Below, one piece after another: positions 1 through 7,848 of a stretch of DNA of 54,145 nt. Positions within the stretch are counted from its first letter, which is position 1, and every line of letters starts with the position of its first letter. This DNA is from CAMCHP01 sp036835325 (GTDB lineage: Bacteria > Bacteroidota > Bacteroidia > Flavobacteriales_D > Sanyastnellaceae), in contig DAITMF010000020.1 in assembly GCA_036835325.1 (NCBI GenBank), positions 1-54,145 of the forward strand, read 5' to 3'. The notes under the pieces are model-generated. The model had not been told where the DNA came from. It searched no databases and saw only the letters and a list, made by a program, of their open reading frames with translations. The position numbers and the translations under genes are program-made.

Positions 1-1
1 A

Positions 2-498
2 GTCGAGCATGTTTTCACGGTCGCAAGTCAAACCGAATCCATCGACGTCAACTTCGATGTGACCAACGGCTTGTGCATTTCGGGTACAGGCACATGGCCT
101 CCGGTGGTCACCCAAAACGGAATGGTAGTTGCTTCGGAGAGTTCTTCTTTATTGGATTTTGATTTAATTGGGACGACCCGAGTTCGACCTCGGGCTCCAC
201 TTTAACCTACAGCGCGCTTGACGTTTACACCGTCACGGCTAGCATTGTCGGCGAAACTTGCGAGGTGTCGGCTGATTTTGACAGCTCAAGCTCGGCCAAC
301 CTCAACCAAGGTGATTTGAATGGAGATGGGCTCATCGGGGGTGCCGATTTGCCGTTTTTCTTGGTTGTTTTTGGAACATTCTGTACAACTCCAGCAAGTG
401 GATGCCAAGGTGATTTCAATGGAGACGGCATAATAAATGACACAGATCGTACCATTTTATTTTCATTGTTCGGTACTGCGGTCGATTGCGGAAATTGA
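2..498 (+). pseudogene. Secreted protein C-terminus with dockerin-like Ca-binding repeats, 5'-truncated and frameshifted
   Basis: This is the 3' end of a gene that begins outside the window. From position 2 one frame reads as a plausible beta-rich secreted protein (VEHVFTVASQTESIDVNF...). It would run into a stop at about 216. From position 172 the neighbouring frame carries on sensibly (DDPSSTSGSTLTYSALDVY) and ends at the TGA at 496-498. One extra G in the GGG at 170-172 would join the two halves as DLIGDDPSS. The tail has two EF-hand/dockerin-like motifs, NGDGLIGGADL and NGDGIINDTDR, each followed by a phenylalanine-rich helix ending in FGT. Such tails occur on secreted Bacteroidota proteins. 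The function of the main body is unknown. The lesion could be a real mutation or a homopolymer sequencing error. Confidence 0.6.
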
Positions 499-523
499 TG
501 CGCACTGACAAACATTGGCCATG

Positions 524-555
524 AAAAAAGCGAAGTGACTCCACTTCGCTTTTTC
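524..555. terminator. Bidirectional intrinsic terminator
   Basis: A perfect 9-bp stem (AGCGAAGTG at 529-537 with CACTTCGCT at 542-550) and a 4-nt loop is flanked by an A tract on the left and a T tract on the right. It can therefore stop transcription from both sides. It lies between the convergent ends of the dockerin-like gene and ndk. Confidence 0.8.
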
Positions 556-592
556 ATTTCGTAAACCGGTAAAGGGTTTGGGCGTGTAGCCC

Positions 593-1012
593 TTAAACCA
601 TCTCGCGCTGGCTGAAGAAGAAGGCCGCCTCGTTGGCCGCGTTTTCGTCGCTGTCAGAACCGTGAACGGCATTGGCAGCAATCGACTCAGCAAAGTCGCG
701 ACGGATGGTGCCTTCGGCTGCTTCGGCAGGATTGGTGGCTCCGATGAGCTTGCGGAAATCTTCTACAGCGTTGTCTTTCTCCAATACGGCCGCAACAATC
801 GGGCCTGAAGTCATGTAGTCAACCAACTCGCCAAAAAACGAGCGCTCACGGTGAATGCCGTAAAAGGTCTCGGCGTCTTCGCGGCTGAGCTGAGTAAGTT
901 TCATTGCACGGAAAGAAAAACCGGCGCCGATGATGCGGTCAATGATTTTTCCGGTGTGACCTGCGCCCGTTGCATCGGGCTTGATCATGGTGAAGGTAAT
1001 GTTCGTGGCCAT
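593..1012 (-). CDS. ndk: Nucleoside diphosphate kinase
   Basis: Ndk moves the gamma phosphate of ATP onto nucleoside diphosphates through a phosphohistidine and so balances NTP and dNTP pools in the cytosol. The 139-residue protein has the family's full length. It starts MATNITFTMIKPDATGAG and carries the active-site histidine (about residue 117) in NAVHGSDS. The start chosen is the ATG at 1012. The open frame runs 20 codons further upstream, but that extension crosses the -7 box of a good promoter and does not resemble the family. The gene is a single unit, with a canonical promoter at 1044-1072 and a hairpin terminator beyond its end. Confidence 0.96.
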   Translation of the reverse strand: MATNITFTMIKPDATGAGHTGKIIDRIIGAGFSFRAMKLTQLSREDAETFYGIHRERSFFGELVDYMTSGPIVAAVLEKDNAVEDFRKLIGATNPAEAAEGTIRRDFAESIAANAVHGSDSDENAANEAAFFFSQREMV

Positions 1013-1043
1013 CGTAATTGAATGTCGTTTCTTAATTGCGGCG

Positions 1044-1072
1044 CAAAAGTAGTCATTTTTCTCCAGTGTCAA
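1044..1072 (-). promoter_or_regulatory. ndk promoter (Bacteroidota sigma-A type)
   Basis: Read on the minus strand, TTG (1072-1070) is followed after 18 bases by TACTTTTG (1051-1044), matching TTG-N19-TAnnTTTG. It leaves a leader of about 28 nt before the ndk ATG. Confidence 0.75.
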
Positions 1073-1152
1073 TCGGCAAGCTCACCGAGCCTGGGCGCAT
1101 TTTTATACGCTTGGAGTGTGATAATTCATCGCTTATGGTCTGTAAAAAGTTG

Positions 1153-1160
1153 TAAGTTTG
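1153..1160 (+). promoter_or_regulatory. -7 box upstream of the 1211 gene
   Basis: TAAGTTTG matches TAnnTTTG and lies about 50 nt before the ATG at 1211. No clear TTG is seen at the expected -33 distance, so this rests on the -7 box alone. Confidence 0.5.
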
Positions 1161-1210
1161 TCGTCGCCGGTGCGTATTTTAGCTCACCCAAAAAGCATAA
1201 ACCGTTTCGC

Positions 1211-2098
1211 ATGGATCAGTTAGGCAAGAAACTCAGTCTGTACGTCATTACCATCCTCCTCGTTGCCGGAGGTGCTGCTTTCCTCTACAAATACGTGATG
1301 TCAATCGGTGGCGATGGCCTCGAGTCACAGCCCATTGACATGCTCGTGGGCGGCTTGGCACTCATCATCGCCGGCGTGCTCACAGCCCCCGGTGTGATTG
1401 CCAAATTGTCGCGGGGTGCGACCCTTGCCGTAGGTCTCTTGGGTGCCGTTGCAGCCCTCTTCCTCGCATGGTCAGTCTTTTATTCTGTGGATGAGGAGAT
1501 GGAGTTCCAAGCAGAAAAGTCGCGCATTGAAAGCCAAGTGATTCAACGCCTGAAAGACATCCGCGAAGCGCAAGAAGCCTACGCAGGCGCCAACGGTAGC
1601 TACACCAGCAACTTCGATACCCTCATCGCTTGGATTTACAAACCTGAGATTATGATTCCCTTCCGGATGGGTACCTTCCACGATTCGCTTCCTGAGGGAA
1701 AATCGATGGAGCTGGGCTACGTCATCAAACGCGACGAAATTGCTACAAAAGCCGAAGAGCTGGGCATCGACGCTGAGGGCTTCCGCGGCATGATTGACCG
1801 CAATGAAACGGCCTACAAGGTGATGGATACCCTCTACACCTCATTCTACGACGAAAACTTTTCGCCCGAGAAACGCCGCGCCAAGAAACTGCCGCCCGTT
1901 GCACTCGATTCATTGCCGTTTTCACCTTCAGGCGGTGAGCGTTGGATTATCCGCACCGGAAGCGTAGAAAAAGGCGGCTTGAACCGTCCGACCATTTTGG
2001 TTAAAGACCCCACGCCGTTCGGCCGCGAAAAAGTGCGCAAAGACACCCTCCGTTTTGGCTCGCTTGATGAGCCCATCACCGATGGTAGCTGGAAGTAA
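1211..2098 (+). CDS. Membrane protein with pseudopilin-like segment, function unknown
   Basis: I do not recognise this 295-residue protein as a named family. It starts MDQLGKKLSLYVITILLVAG, and the N-terminal 95 residues hold about three hydrophobic segments. A charged helix (EEMEFQAEKSRIESQVIQRL) follows, then KDIREAQEAYAGANGSY, which resembles the region after the helix in type II pseudopilins (regularly spaced Gln/Ala/Tyr, then NGxY). The rest is soluble and rich in proline and charge. The ATG at 1211 was preferred because it follows the -7 box at 1153; the longer open frame upstream crosses that box. It overlaps the DUF3822 gene and leads the rsmD-coaD operon. Confidence 0.7.
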   Translation: MDQLGKKLSLYVITILLVAGGAAFLYKYVMSIGGDGLESQPIDMLVGGLALIIAGVLTAPGVIAKLSRGATLAVGLLGAVAALFLAWSVFYSVDEEMEFQAEKSRIESQVIQRLKDIREAQEAYAGANGSYTSNFDTLIAWIYKPEIMIPFRMGTFHDSLPEGKSMELGYVIKRDEIATKAEELGIDAEGFRGMIDRNETAYKVMDTLYTSFYDENFSPEKRRAKKLPPVALDSLPFSPSGGERWIIRTGSVEKGGLNRPTILVKDPTPFGREKVRKDTLRFGSLDEPITDGSWK

Positions 2099-2927
2099 AT
2101 CACTCCACCTCCTTAGCGCTGTCAACAACGATCCGTCTTTCTTTACCGGAACACACCTCAGTGTGCTCATTGACCGCTCTGAGGTGGCATGGGCCGTTAC
2201 CGAACGCCGATCGGGCAAGGTAGTAGAGGTGGGCAGTTACATGCGCAGTGTGGAACTCTCTGCCGATGATGCCAAACTGCGCGATGAGGCCCTGCACCAA
2301 CGGCGCTATGGGTCAGGTTCAATCGCCTTTCGCGGAAATGCGACATTGATCATTCCCAAAGCGGGTTTTCAGGCAGACCAGCGGCAGGCTTGGCTGCGCT
2401 ACGGATTGGGACATGAGGTGGCCCATCCTTTGCAAGACGACTTGCGCGAACTCGATGCCGTAGTGCTTACTGTTGTGAGCGATGACGATCGTCGCTTGGC
2501 CGATAGCATCCCGGCGGGTAAACTGGTGTCAAATGCCGGTTTGTACATTGGAGCCATGCTGCGCCATAGCCAAAAAGTGAAGCAGCCTGTGGGCTACGTC
2601 GACATCGCGAACGGTTTCTTTGACCTTTACCTTCGCGATGAACGCGGATTTCTTTTGCACAACACCTTCGAGGCATCCACGCCCGAAGATGTCATCTACC
2701 ACACTGCGAATGCCGTGCAGCAGCTGAAGCTTGATTTAGAACGGCTGCAGGTGCGCTTGTCGGGCAACATCGGTGTGGAGAGCGAAACCTACAAACTCTA
2801 CCGAAGCTACTTTGGTGACGTGAGCATTCATTTTGGTTTCGGAATGCCGTTGGTTGACCTCCCGTTGTCATCCCTGCGCAAGCAGGAATACATGTCACTA
2901 CTCAATCAGTACGCATGCGTATCATAG
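2082..2927 (+). CDS. DUF3822 family protein
   Basis: The 281-residue protein matches the Bacteroidota DUF3822 family in length, in sequence style (HLSVLIDRSEVAWAVTERR, FRGNATLIIPKAGF, GYVDIANGFFDLYLRDERG) and in position directly before rsmD. The family is thought to have an actin/hexokinase-like (ASKHA) fold without clear catalytic residues, and its role is unknown. The ATG at 2082 overlaps the previous gene by 17 bases, and the 3' end overlaps rsmD by 13, so the three are probably translated from one mRNA. The start could be a few codons off. Confidence 0.8.
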   Translation: MVAGSKSLHLLSAVNNDPSFFTGTHLSVLIDRSEVAWAVTERRSGKVVEVGSYMRSVELSADDAKLRDEALHQRRYGSGSIAFRGNATLIIPKAGFQADQRQAWLRYGLGHEVAHPLQDDLRELDAVVLTVVSDDDRRLADSIPAGKLVSNAGLYIGAMLRHSQKVKQPVGYVDIANGFFDLYLRDERGFLLHNTFEASTPEDVIYHTANAVQQLKLDLERLQVRLSGNIGVESETYKLYRSYFGDVSIHFGFGMPLVDLPLSSLRKQEYMSLLNQYACVS

Positions 2928-3451
2928 GCGGACGATTCAAGGGCCGAAGGCTCAAAGTGCCCGTGCGGTTCAAGGGTCGACCAACGACTGATTTTGCCAA
3001 AGAAGCCTTGTTCAACATTTTGGCCAACCGGTACGATTTAACGGGCATTTCGGTGCTCGATCTTTTTGCAGGAACGGGTGCGCTGGGGTATGAATTTGCC
3101 TCGCGCGGAGCCGCACGAATCACAGCCGTTGAGCGCGACCCTGTGGCCAATAAGTTCATTCGCGATACCTTCAAGGAGCTCGACGTGCCTGCACTTGTTC
3201 TGCGTGAAGACGTGTACAAATTTCTTTCATCGGTAAAGGGCGAGTTTGACATTGTTGTGGCTGACCCACCGTACGATGATGTTAATTTGGCCGATGTACC
3301 TATCAAGGTGAAGGCATCGGGCTGTTTGAAGTCGGGTGGTTTACACATTCTTGAGCACAGTGCTGACTACGATTTTACCGATCAGGAAGGGTTTACTGAA
3401 ACCCGACGTTACGGTGCCGTCAACTTTTCTTTTTTTACCTTCGGTAAATGA
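2915..3451 (+). CDS. rsmD: 16S rRNA (guanine(966)-N(2))-methyltransferase
   Basis: RsmD methylates N2 of G966 in 16S rRNA during small-subunit assembly. The 178-residue protein opens with MRIIGGRFKGRRL, typical of the family. It has the SAM-binding motif VLDLFAGTGALG (residues 47-58), an acidic ribose-binding strand (AVERD), and the catalytic DPPY at residues 117-120. It overlaps DUF3822 upstream and coaD downstream (4-base overlap), an order conserved in Bacteroidota. Confidence 0.95.
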   Translation: MRIIGGRFKGRRLKVPVRFKGRPTTDFAKEALFNILANRYDLTGISVLDLFAGTGALGYEFASRGAARITAVERDPVANKFIRDTFKELDVPALVLREDVYKFLSSVKGEFDIVVADPPYDDVNLADVPIKVKASGCLKSGGLHILEHSADYDFTDQEGFTETRRYGAVNFSFFTFGK

Positions 3452-3924
3452 AGCGCATAGCAGTTTTTCCCGGGTCGTTTGACCCCATTACGAAAGGCCA
3501 CGAGAACATCGTCAAGCGGGCATCGCTCTTGTTTGACGAAATCGTGGTGGCGATTGGCAGCAACTCGAGCAAGTCAAGCATGTTTGCGCTTGAACTGCGC
3601 ACCGAGTGGCTTGAGAAGGTGTTTGAAAGCCATCCGAATGTGCGGGTAACGAACTACGACGGACTGACCATTGACTTTGCCCGTTCACTTGGGGCAGGGT
3701 TTTTGCTGAGGGGAGTACGAAACGGAGGCGATTTCGAGTACGAGCGCACGATTGCCCAGATGACCAAGGCAATGGCGCCCGAACTGGAAACGGTAATTTT
3801 GTTTACCGATCCGGAATTTGCCGCAATAAATTCGACCGTTGTACGTGAAATACTCAGAAACCATGGAGATGTGTCGCAGTTTGTTCCTGACGGGATCACT
3901 GTTGCTTACGGCGCTGTGCGCTAA
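3448..3924 (+). CDS. coaD: Phosphopantetheine adenylyltransferase
   Basis: CoaD transfers AMP from ATP to 4'-phosphopantetheine, the penultimate step of coenzyme A synthesis. The 158-residue protein shows the nucleotidyltransferase motif GSFDPITKGH (residues 9-18), whose histidines and Thr bind ATP phosphates, LLRGVRNGGDFEYE in the middle, and NSTVVREI near the C-terminus, equivalent to the ISSTxVR motif. Its ATG overlaps the rsmD stop, and its 3' end is overlapped by the next gene. Confidence 0.96.
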   Translation: MKRIAVFPGSFDPITKGHENIVKRASLLFDEIVVAIGSNSSKSSMFALELRTEWLEKVFESHPNVRVTNYDGLTIDFARSLGAGFLLRGVRNGGDFEYERTIAQMTKAMAPELETVILFTDPEFAAINSTVVREILRNHGDVSQFVPDGITVAYGAVR

Positions 3925-5311
3925 GGCGGCAGAGGTCGTTATTACCGGTAAAAGCACTGATTTTTCAGGGTATGAGCTCTATTTGAGTGCGTACCGCGAC
4001 GTTGTGTCGGCCGAACTAAACCGGCTGGCCGACGTCAGTATTGCCGATGACGGACGGTTCAACCTGCGGTTTGAGCTTGACTCACCCAAGCGCATTCGGA
4101 TGGACATTGCAGCTTGGTCAGCAGAGATTTACGCGGTGCCGGGTCGAACTTACGAAGTTGTATTGCAAAGGCCCACTGCTCCGATGCCCCGCACCTTCGA
4201 CGGGAATCCGCTTGAAGTTGTCTTTGTTGAACTTTCAGAGAATGACCCCAACGCGCTGATGGAAAAGTTCAGGATTCGCTACAACGCGCTTTTTGGTAAA
4301 CTTGAACTGGCTGTAGAACTTTCAGTTCACCGGGGGACTTCAGTCGTGGCGCAGGCAAACGCCACCAATGGAGATTCGTTGGCGGTTATTCCGAGCGTTG
4401 AAGAATCGTTTGCACAATTCAATCAAGAAGTGATTGGATGGATGCGAAGCACCCGCGAGCCCTTCACCCGTGATTTGCTGAATTCAGCACTTGGCCGGGT
4501 TGATCTCGCACTTGGCGCACGGCGCAGCTATGTTGACAGTGTGTATGGGCCGCCGGGTATCCCCAATCTTCACAATCCGGAAGCCGTTCAGCTCTTCGCC
4601 GAACTTCACGAGCTGGTGCTTGCAAATGATCCGTTGGCCGAGACGGCCTTTCTGAAAGGCCTTTCAACTGCTGACGGTGAACTTCTATCGAGCACCCTTC
4701 AAAAGTTTACCGAGTTCGCCGATGTCGACCGCCGTTGGTTGTTTACCGTGATGCAATGCAAAGCCTTGGCGAGCAATGACCGAGAACTGCGCAAAGGGGT
4801 GTTGCAGCTTCTCAGCGCCGTGCCGGGTGAAGTAAACCCTGAATTGGTAGGTGCAGCATCGAACCTTCGCCAAGGTTTGGTGCGTGGAACCACCGAAGCC
4901 AGTCCGTTCTTGCCCAATCTAACATTGGTCGATCAACGGGGCGATCGGTTGACGCTCTCTGAGCTCGAAGGCAAGTTTGTGTACATAAGCGTGGTCGCTA
5001 TGGGCAGTGCATCGTGTGAGCGTGAAATGCTTTCATTGGAACCCGTTTGGCGTAAATTCCAACGTCAGGTAGAATTCATAACGCTCGTGCTGGATGCCGA
5101 CGATGCAAGCTTCAAAAATTACATTGTTAAGCACCCGGCCCGTGAATGGAGCATTGTCAACGGGGGCAGCAATCCGGAGTTGAAGCATGCACTGCGTTTG
5201 CGCACCGTACCATCGTTTTACTTGGTTGGTCCGGATGGGAAGCTGATCAACAACGTCACCCGGAGTCCGTCAGAAGGCATTCATGACACGCTCGTGCAGC
5301 TTCTGCGTTGA
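3863..5311 (+). CDS. Exported thioredoxin-fold (TlpA/AhpC-like) protein without CXXC
   Basis: The roughly 480-residue protein begins with a signal peptide (SLFLTGSLLLTALCAKA) and has an N-terminal domain like the DUF4369-type domain of Bacteroidota thiol-disulfide proteins (VVITGKSTDFSGYELYLSAY). A helical middle follows, then a C-terminal thioredoxin-like domain from about residue 350 (LTLVDQRGDRLTLSELEGKF, later the cis-Pro context LRTVPSFYLVGPDGK). Where redoxins have WCxxC it has AMGSASCEREM, with a single cysteine. It may act in a one-cysteine manner or be a structural relative. It starts inside coaD (about 60-base overlap); the ATG at 3869 is an alternative start. Confidence 0.8.
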   Translation: MEMCRSLFLTGSLLLTALCAKAAEVVITGKSTDFSGYELYLSAYRDVVSAELNRLADVSIADDGRFNLRFELDSPKRIRMDIAAWSAEIYAVPGRTYEVVLQRPTAPMPRTFDGNPLEVVFVELSENDPNALMEKFRIRYNALFGKLELAVELSVHRGTSVVAQANATNGDSLAVIPSVEESFAQFNQEVIGWMRSTREPFTRDLLNSALGRVDLALGARRSYVDSVYGPPGIPNLHNPEAVQLFAELHELVLANDPLAETAFLKGLSTADGELLSSTLQKFTEFADVDRRWLFTVMQCKALASNDRELRKGVLQLLSAVPGEVNPELVGAASNLRQGLVRGTTEASPFLPNLTLVDQRGDRLTLSELEGKFVYISVVAMGSASCEREMLSLEPVWRKFQRQVEFITLVLDADDASFKNYIVKHPAREWSIVNGGSNPELKHALRLRTVPSFYLVGPDGKLINNVTRSPSEGIHDTLVQLLR

Positions 5312-5324
5312 GCGCTGGCCTTCG

Positions 5325-5948
5325 TTAGAGGTTGTTTGCAACGATGTGCTCGACCAGTTCAGTGATGTTGGGGAAGGAGGTGCGCACCAGTTCGCGCCAA
5401 TGTTTGCGGGCGACCCACTGCGCATCGTCGATGCCTTCTTCGGCTTGTGGGACGAGCTTCGATTGGTCATCTGAAACCATGGCGAACCAATGGGTGGTTT
5501 TCAGAATGAGTTGATTGTTTTCAGGATAGATATGGTAGGTATTGGGTAGGGGAGACGTGATGGTCAGCCGCGAGATGCCACATTCTTCTTCAACTTCACG
5601 CACAGCGGCGACTTCGGGCGTTTCACCGGCGTCAATTTTTCCTTTTGGGAGGTCCCAATGCCCTCTACGGTGAATAAATAAGGCTTCGCCGGATGCGTTC
5701 CTGACGAATCCGCCCGCCGCAATGACTTCAGTAGTGAGCAATTTCAACGCACGGAAGAGCACATTGGGGTCAGCATTGTACACGTATACAGCGCGAATAT
5801 CGTTGTCGCCGCGTAAGAGGTTGACGATTCGGGTAAGTTCATCGGCTGAAGCCGCGTGGAAGTGGAGGTGACCGTCGCGCAGTTCGACGGCAGAATCGTG
5901 CCTTGCTTTAAGAATCAGCGGGCGGTCAGAGATGAAAACTTTATACAT
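5325..5948 (-). CDS. NUDIX hydrolase
   Basis: The 207-residue protein has an N-terminal domain of about 85 residues (MYKVFISDRPLIL...) followed by a NUDIX domain. The NUDIX box (GKIDAGETPEVAAVREVEEE, continuing CGI) matches GX5EX7REUXEEXGU with all metal-binding glutamates present. NUDIX enzymes cleave nucleoside diphosphates linked to other groups; the substrate here cannot be told. FIHRRGHWDLPKGKIDAGE resembles the MutT-like/diadenosine branch. The start is the ATG at 5948 (5957 is also possible). It is divergent from pyrE, and the two start regions nearly touch. Confidence 0.88.
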   Translation of the reverse strand: MYKVFISDRPLILKARHDSAVELRDGHLHFHAASADELTRIVNLLRGDNDIRAVYVYNADPNVLFRALKLLTTEVIAAGGFVRNASGEALFIHRRGHWDLPKGKIDAGETPEVAAVREVEEECGISRLTITSPLPNTYHIYPENNQLILKTTHWFAMVSDDQSKLVPQAEEGIDDAQWVARKHWRELVRTSFPNITELVEHIVANNL

Positions 5949-5951
5949 TTG
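5944..5951 (+). promoter_or_regulatory. pyrE -7 box, directly before the start codon
   Basis: TACATTTG matches TAnnTTTG and ends only 4 bases before the pyrE ATG at 5956. Transcription would begin at or next to the start codon. No TTG is found at -33. The box also overlaps the start codon of the divergent NUDIX gene. Confidence 0.6.
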
Positions 5952-5955
5952 CGCC

Positions 5956-6597
5956 ATGAAAGTGAAGGAGGAGTCAGGTCTAAAGGTAGCAGAATTTTTG
6001 CTCCAGATAAAGGCCATCGAATTAAGTCCGGATGCCCCGTTTACATGGGCATCGGGATGGAAATCGCCCATCTACTGCGACAACAGGAAGAGCCTCTCCT
6101 TCCCGAAGGTTCGCACCTACATTCGTCAAGAGTTTGCCAACATCATCGTTGATCAGTACGGCAAGCCTGATGTTATTGTTGGCGTTGCCACCGGTGGCAT
6201 TGCCATTGGCGCGTTGGTTGCCCAAGACTTGGGCCTTCCGTTTGCGTACGTGCGGTCATCGGCCAAGGGCCATGGCTTGCAGAACCTGATTGAAGGCGTG
6301 ATCGAAGAGGGCCAATCGGTGGTGGTTGTTGAAGATTTGGTGTCAACCGGCAAGAGCAGTTTGAATGCGGTTGAGGCTCTCCGTTCGGCCGGTGCGGTGG
6401 TTAAAGGCATGGTGGCCATTTTCACCTACGGCTTTGACATTGCACGCGAGCAGTTTACCGAAGCGGGTGTTGCCCTTTCGGTACTGACTGATTACGAAAC
6501 ATTGATGAAACAAGCCCTCAAATCAGGTTATGTTACCGACAAGCAGATTGACCTGCTTCGTTCATGGCGTGACAACCCATCAGCTTGGGGGCAATAA
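5956..6597 (+). CDS. pyrE: Orotate phosphoribosyltransferase
   Basis: PyrE joins orotate to PRPP to make OMP in pyrimidine synthesis. The 213-residue protein contains FTWASGWKSPIYCDNRK (substrate loop), GVATGGIAIG and the PRPP-binding loop VVVVEDLVSTGKSS. The start MKVKEESGLKVAEFLLQIKA agrees with the usual N-terminus of Bacteroidota PyrE; an in-frame ATG at 5932 lies upstream of the promoter box and was not used. It is followed after 9 bases by an SRPBCC gene, so the two probably share an mRNA. Confidence 0.95.
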   Translation: MKVKEESGLKVAEFLLQIKAIELSPDAPFTWASGWKSPIYCDNRKSLSFPKVRTYIRQEFANIIVDQYGKPDVIVGVATGGIAIGALVAQDLGLPFAYVRSSAKGHGLQNLIEGVIEEGQSVVVVEDLVSTGKSSLNAVEALRSAGAVVKGMVAIFTYGFDIAREQFTEAGVALSVLTDYETLMKQALKSGYVTDKQIDLLRSWRDNPSAWGQ

Positions 6598-6606
6598 ACC
6601 TGTGAC

Positions 6607-7008
6607 ATGGCAACGATTGAAAGCAAACAAGTGGTGCTCAACACCACTCCCGACGAGGTCTTCGGCTACGTAAAGAACCTCAACAACCTCATTGACCTTC
6701 TACCTGCTGACAAGGTCAGCGAGTGGCAAGGCGAAGAGGGCAAATGCGCGTTCAAGGTTGCGGGTGGCTACAAAATTGGTTTGGAGCACAAATCGCTCAC
6801 CGAACCTTCGAGCATTGTGTTGCGCTCGTCAGAAGGTTCGGCCATGAAGTTTGACCTTGACATCCGTTTGCAGGGTGAAGGCGACAAAACCCGCGCCGGC
6901 ATGGTGGCCAACGTCGATGCCAATCCGTTCGTTATGATGATGGTTGAAAAGCCACTCAAAAATCTTTTTGACTACATCGCCACCAAGATGGAGGCGAAGT
7001 ACGCTTAA
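6607..7008 (+). CDS. SRPBCC (START/polyketide cyclase-like) family protein
   Basis: A small cytosolic protein of 133 residues with the layout of the SRPBCC helix-grip fold: MATIESKQVVLNTTPDEVFG at the start (the typical 'ves..apaeevf' strand and helix), a central antiparallel sheet, and a long C-terminal helix (MMVEKPLKNLFDYIATKMEA). Members bind hydrophobic ligands, but the ligand here is unknown. Bacteroidota often place this orphan SRPBCC next to pyrE. It ends 12 bases before the convergent birA. Confidence 0.8.
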   Translation: MATIESKQVVLNTTPDEVFGYVKNLNNLIDLLPADKVSEWQGEEGKCAFKVAGGYKIGLEHKSLTEPSSIVLRSSEGSAMKFDLDIRLQGEGDKTRAGMVANVDANPFVMMMVEKPLKNLFDYIATKMEAKYA

Positions 7009-7020
7009 ATGGGCCAAGGT

Positions 7021-7764
7021 TCACATCCGCCGAAGGCGAAGATCATCCATTTGAAAGTAACGCAGTTCATGACCGCTTTTGGCGTGCACACGTCCATCGG
7101 CGAGTACCTGTTTCAGTTCGAGTTCGATTTCTGAATCGCCGTGCAGGTAAATGGCCTTCTCGTTGAGTAGGTAAAGCGCATTGTTGTAGCGCTGCACCAG
7201 CGCATTGGCGTTGGCCCGGCACAGGAGATAGGCCGCCTCGAAGCTAGCGCAAAGGCGTTCAAGCACCCGGTTCCGCTCGAAAGGCCGGCCTGTGATGAGT
7301 TGCATTGAAGCTGCGCCTGTGCTGTTGAAACGGGTTTGGTTGATGTTCAAACCGATGCCGATGATGGCTGCACCGAGTTGTTGACCTCGGATTTGCGTTT
7401 CGATGAGAATTCCCGCCACTTTGTCAGTGCCGTGAAACACATCGTTGGGCCATTTGATGGAGGCCGGAATGGCGTACTCAGCGAGGCAGTCGAATACGCC
7501 AACGGCGGCGACCATGTTAAGCAGGAAGGATTCATCGGGACGGATGAAATGCGGTTTCAGCACGATGCTGCACAACAGGTTGGCTCCTGGTTCGCTTTCC
7601 CACAGGCGCTGATGGCGTCCACGACCGATTGTTTGTTCGTCTGCCACAATGACTGTGCCCTCTGTCCATTCGTCGCCCGACAACATAGTGGCAGCATAAT
7701 TGTTGGTGCTATCAAGGCGATCGAAAAAACGGATGTCGCGCCCGATAAAAAGGGTGTCGCTCAT
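7021..7764 (-). CDS. birA: Biotin--[acetyl-CoA carboxylase] ligase
   Basis: This enzyme activates biotin with ATP and attaches it to the lysine of the biotin carboxyl carrier protein. The 247-residue protein starts directly in the catalytic domain (FIGRDIRFFDRLDSTNNYA), has the biotinyl-AMP loop GRGRHQRLWES (residues 48-58) and KWPNDV (104-109), and ends in a short C-terminal domain. There is no N-terminal helix-turn-helix, so it should be a pure ligase and not a biotin repressor. It is divergent from rsfS; a weak -7-like TACATTTA on its strand at 7811-7818 overlaps the region of the rsfS promoter. Confidence 0.93.
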   Translation of the reverse strand: MSDTLFIGRDIRFFDRLDSTNNYAATMLSGDEWTEGTVIVADEQTIGRGRHQRLWESEPGANLLCSIVLKPHFIRPDESFLLNMVAAVGVFDCLAEYAIPASIKWPNDVFHGTDKVAGILIETQIRGQQLGAAIIGIGLNINQTRFNSTGAASMQLITGRPFERNRVLERLCASFEAAYLLCRANANALVQRYNNALYLLNEKAIYLHGDSEIELELKQVLADGRVHAKSGHELRYFQMDDLRLRRM

Positions 7765-7819
7765 GCTGAATCGCTGATTTATCGGGATGTTACGCCCGAA
7801 TTCAATGGGTTAAATGTAT

Positions 7820-7827
7820 TACTTTTG
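7820..7827 (+). promoter_or_regulatory. -7 box of the rsfS-ftsH-cdsA-psd operon
   Basis: TACTTTTG matches TAnnTTTG and is followed by C, as in many promoters here. It gives a leader of about 17 nt before rsfS. No TTG is seen at -33. Confidence 0.6.
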
Positions 7828-7848
7828 CTTCGAACCGAAGTTCGCTTA

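Noticed and set aside
1013..1072. Longer N-terminus for Ndk (20 extra codons)
   Set aside because: It crosses a canonical promoter and adds residues not found in the family.
7336..7848. Upstream extension of rsfS to 7336
   Set aside because: It is the antisense of birA and lies upstream of the rsfS -7 box.
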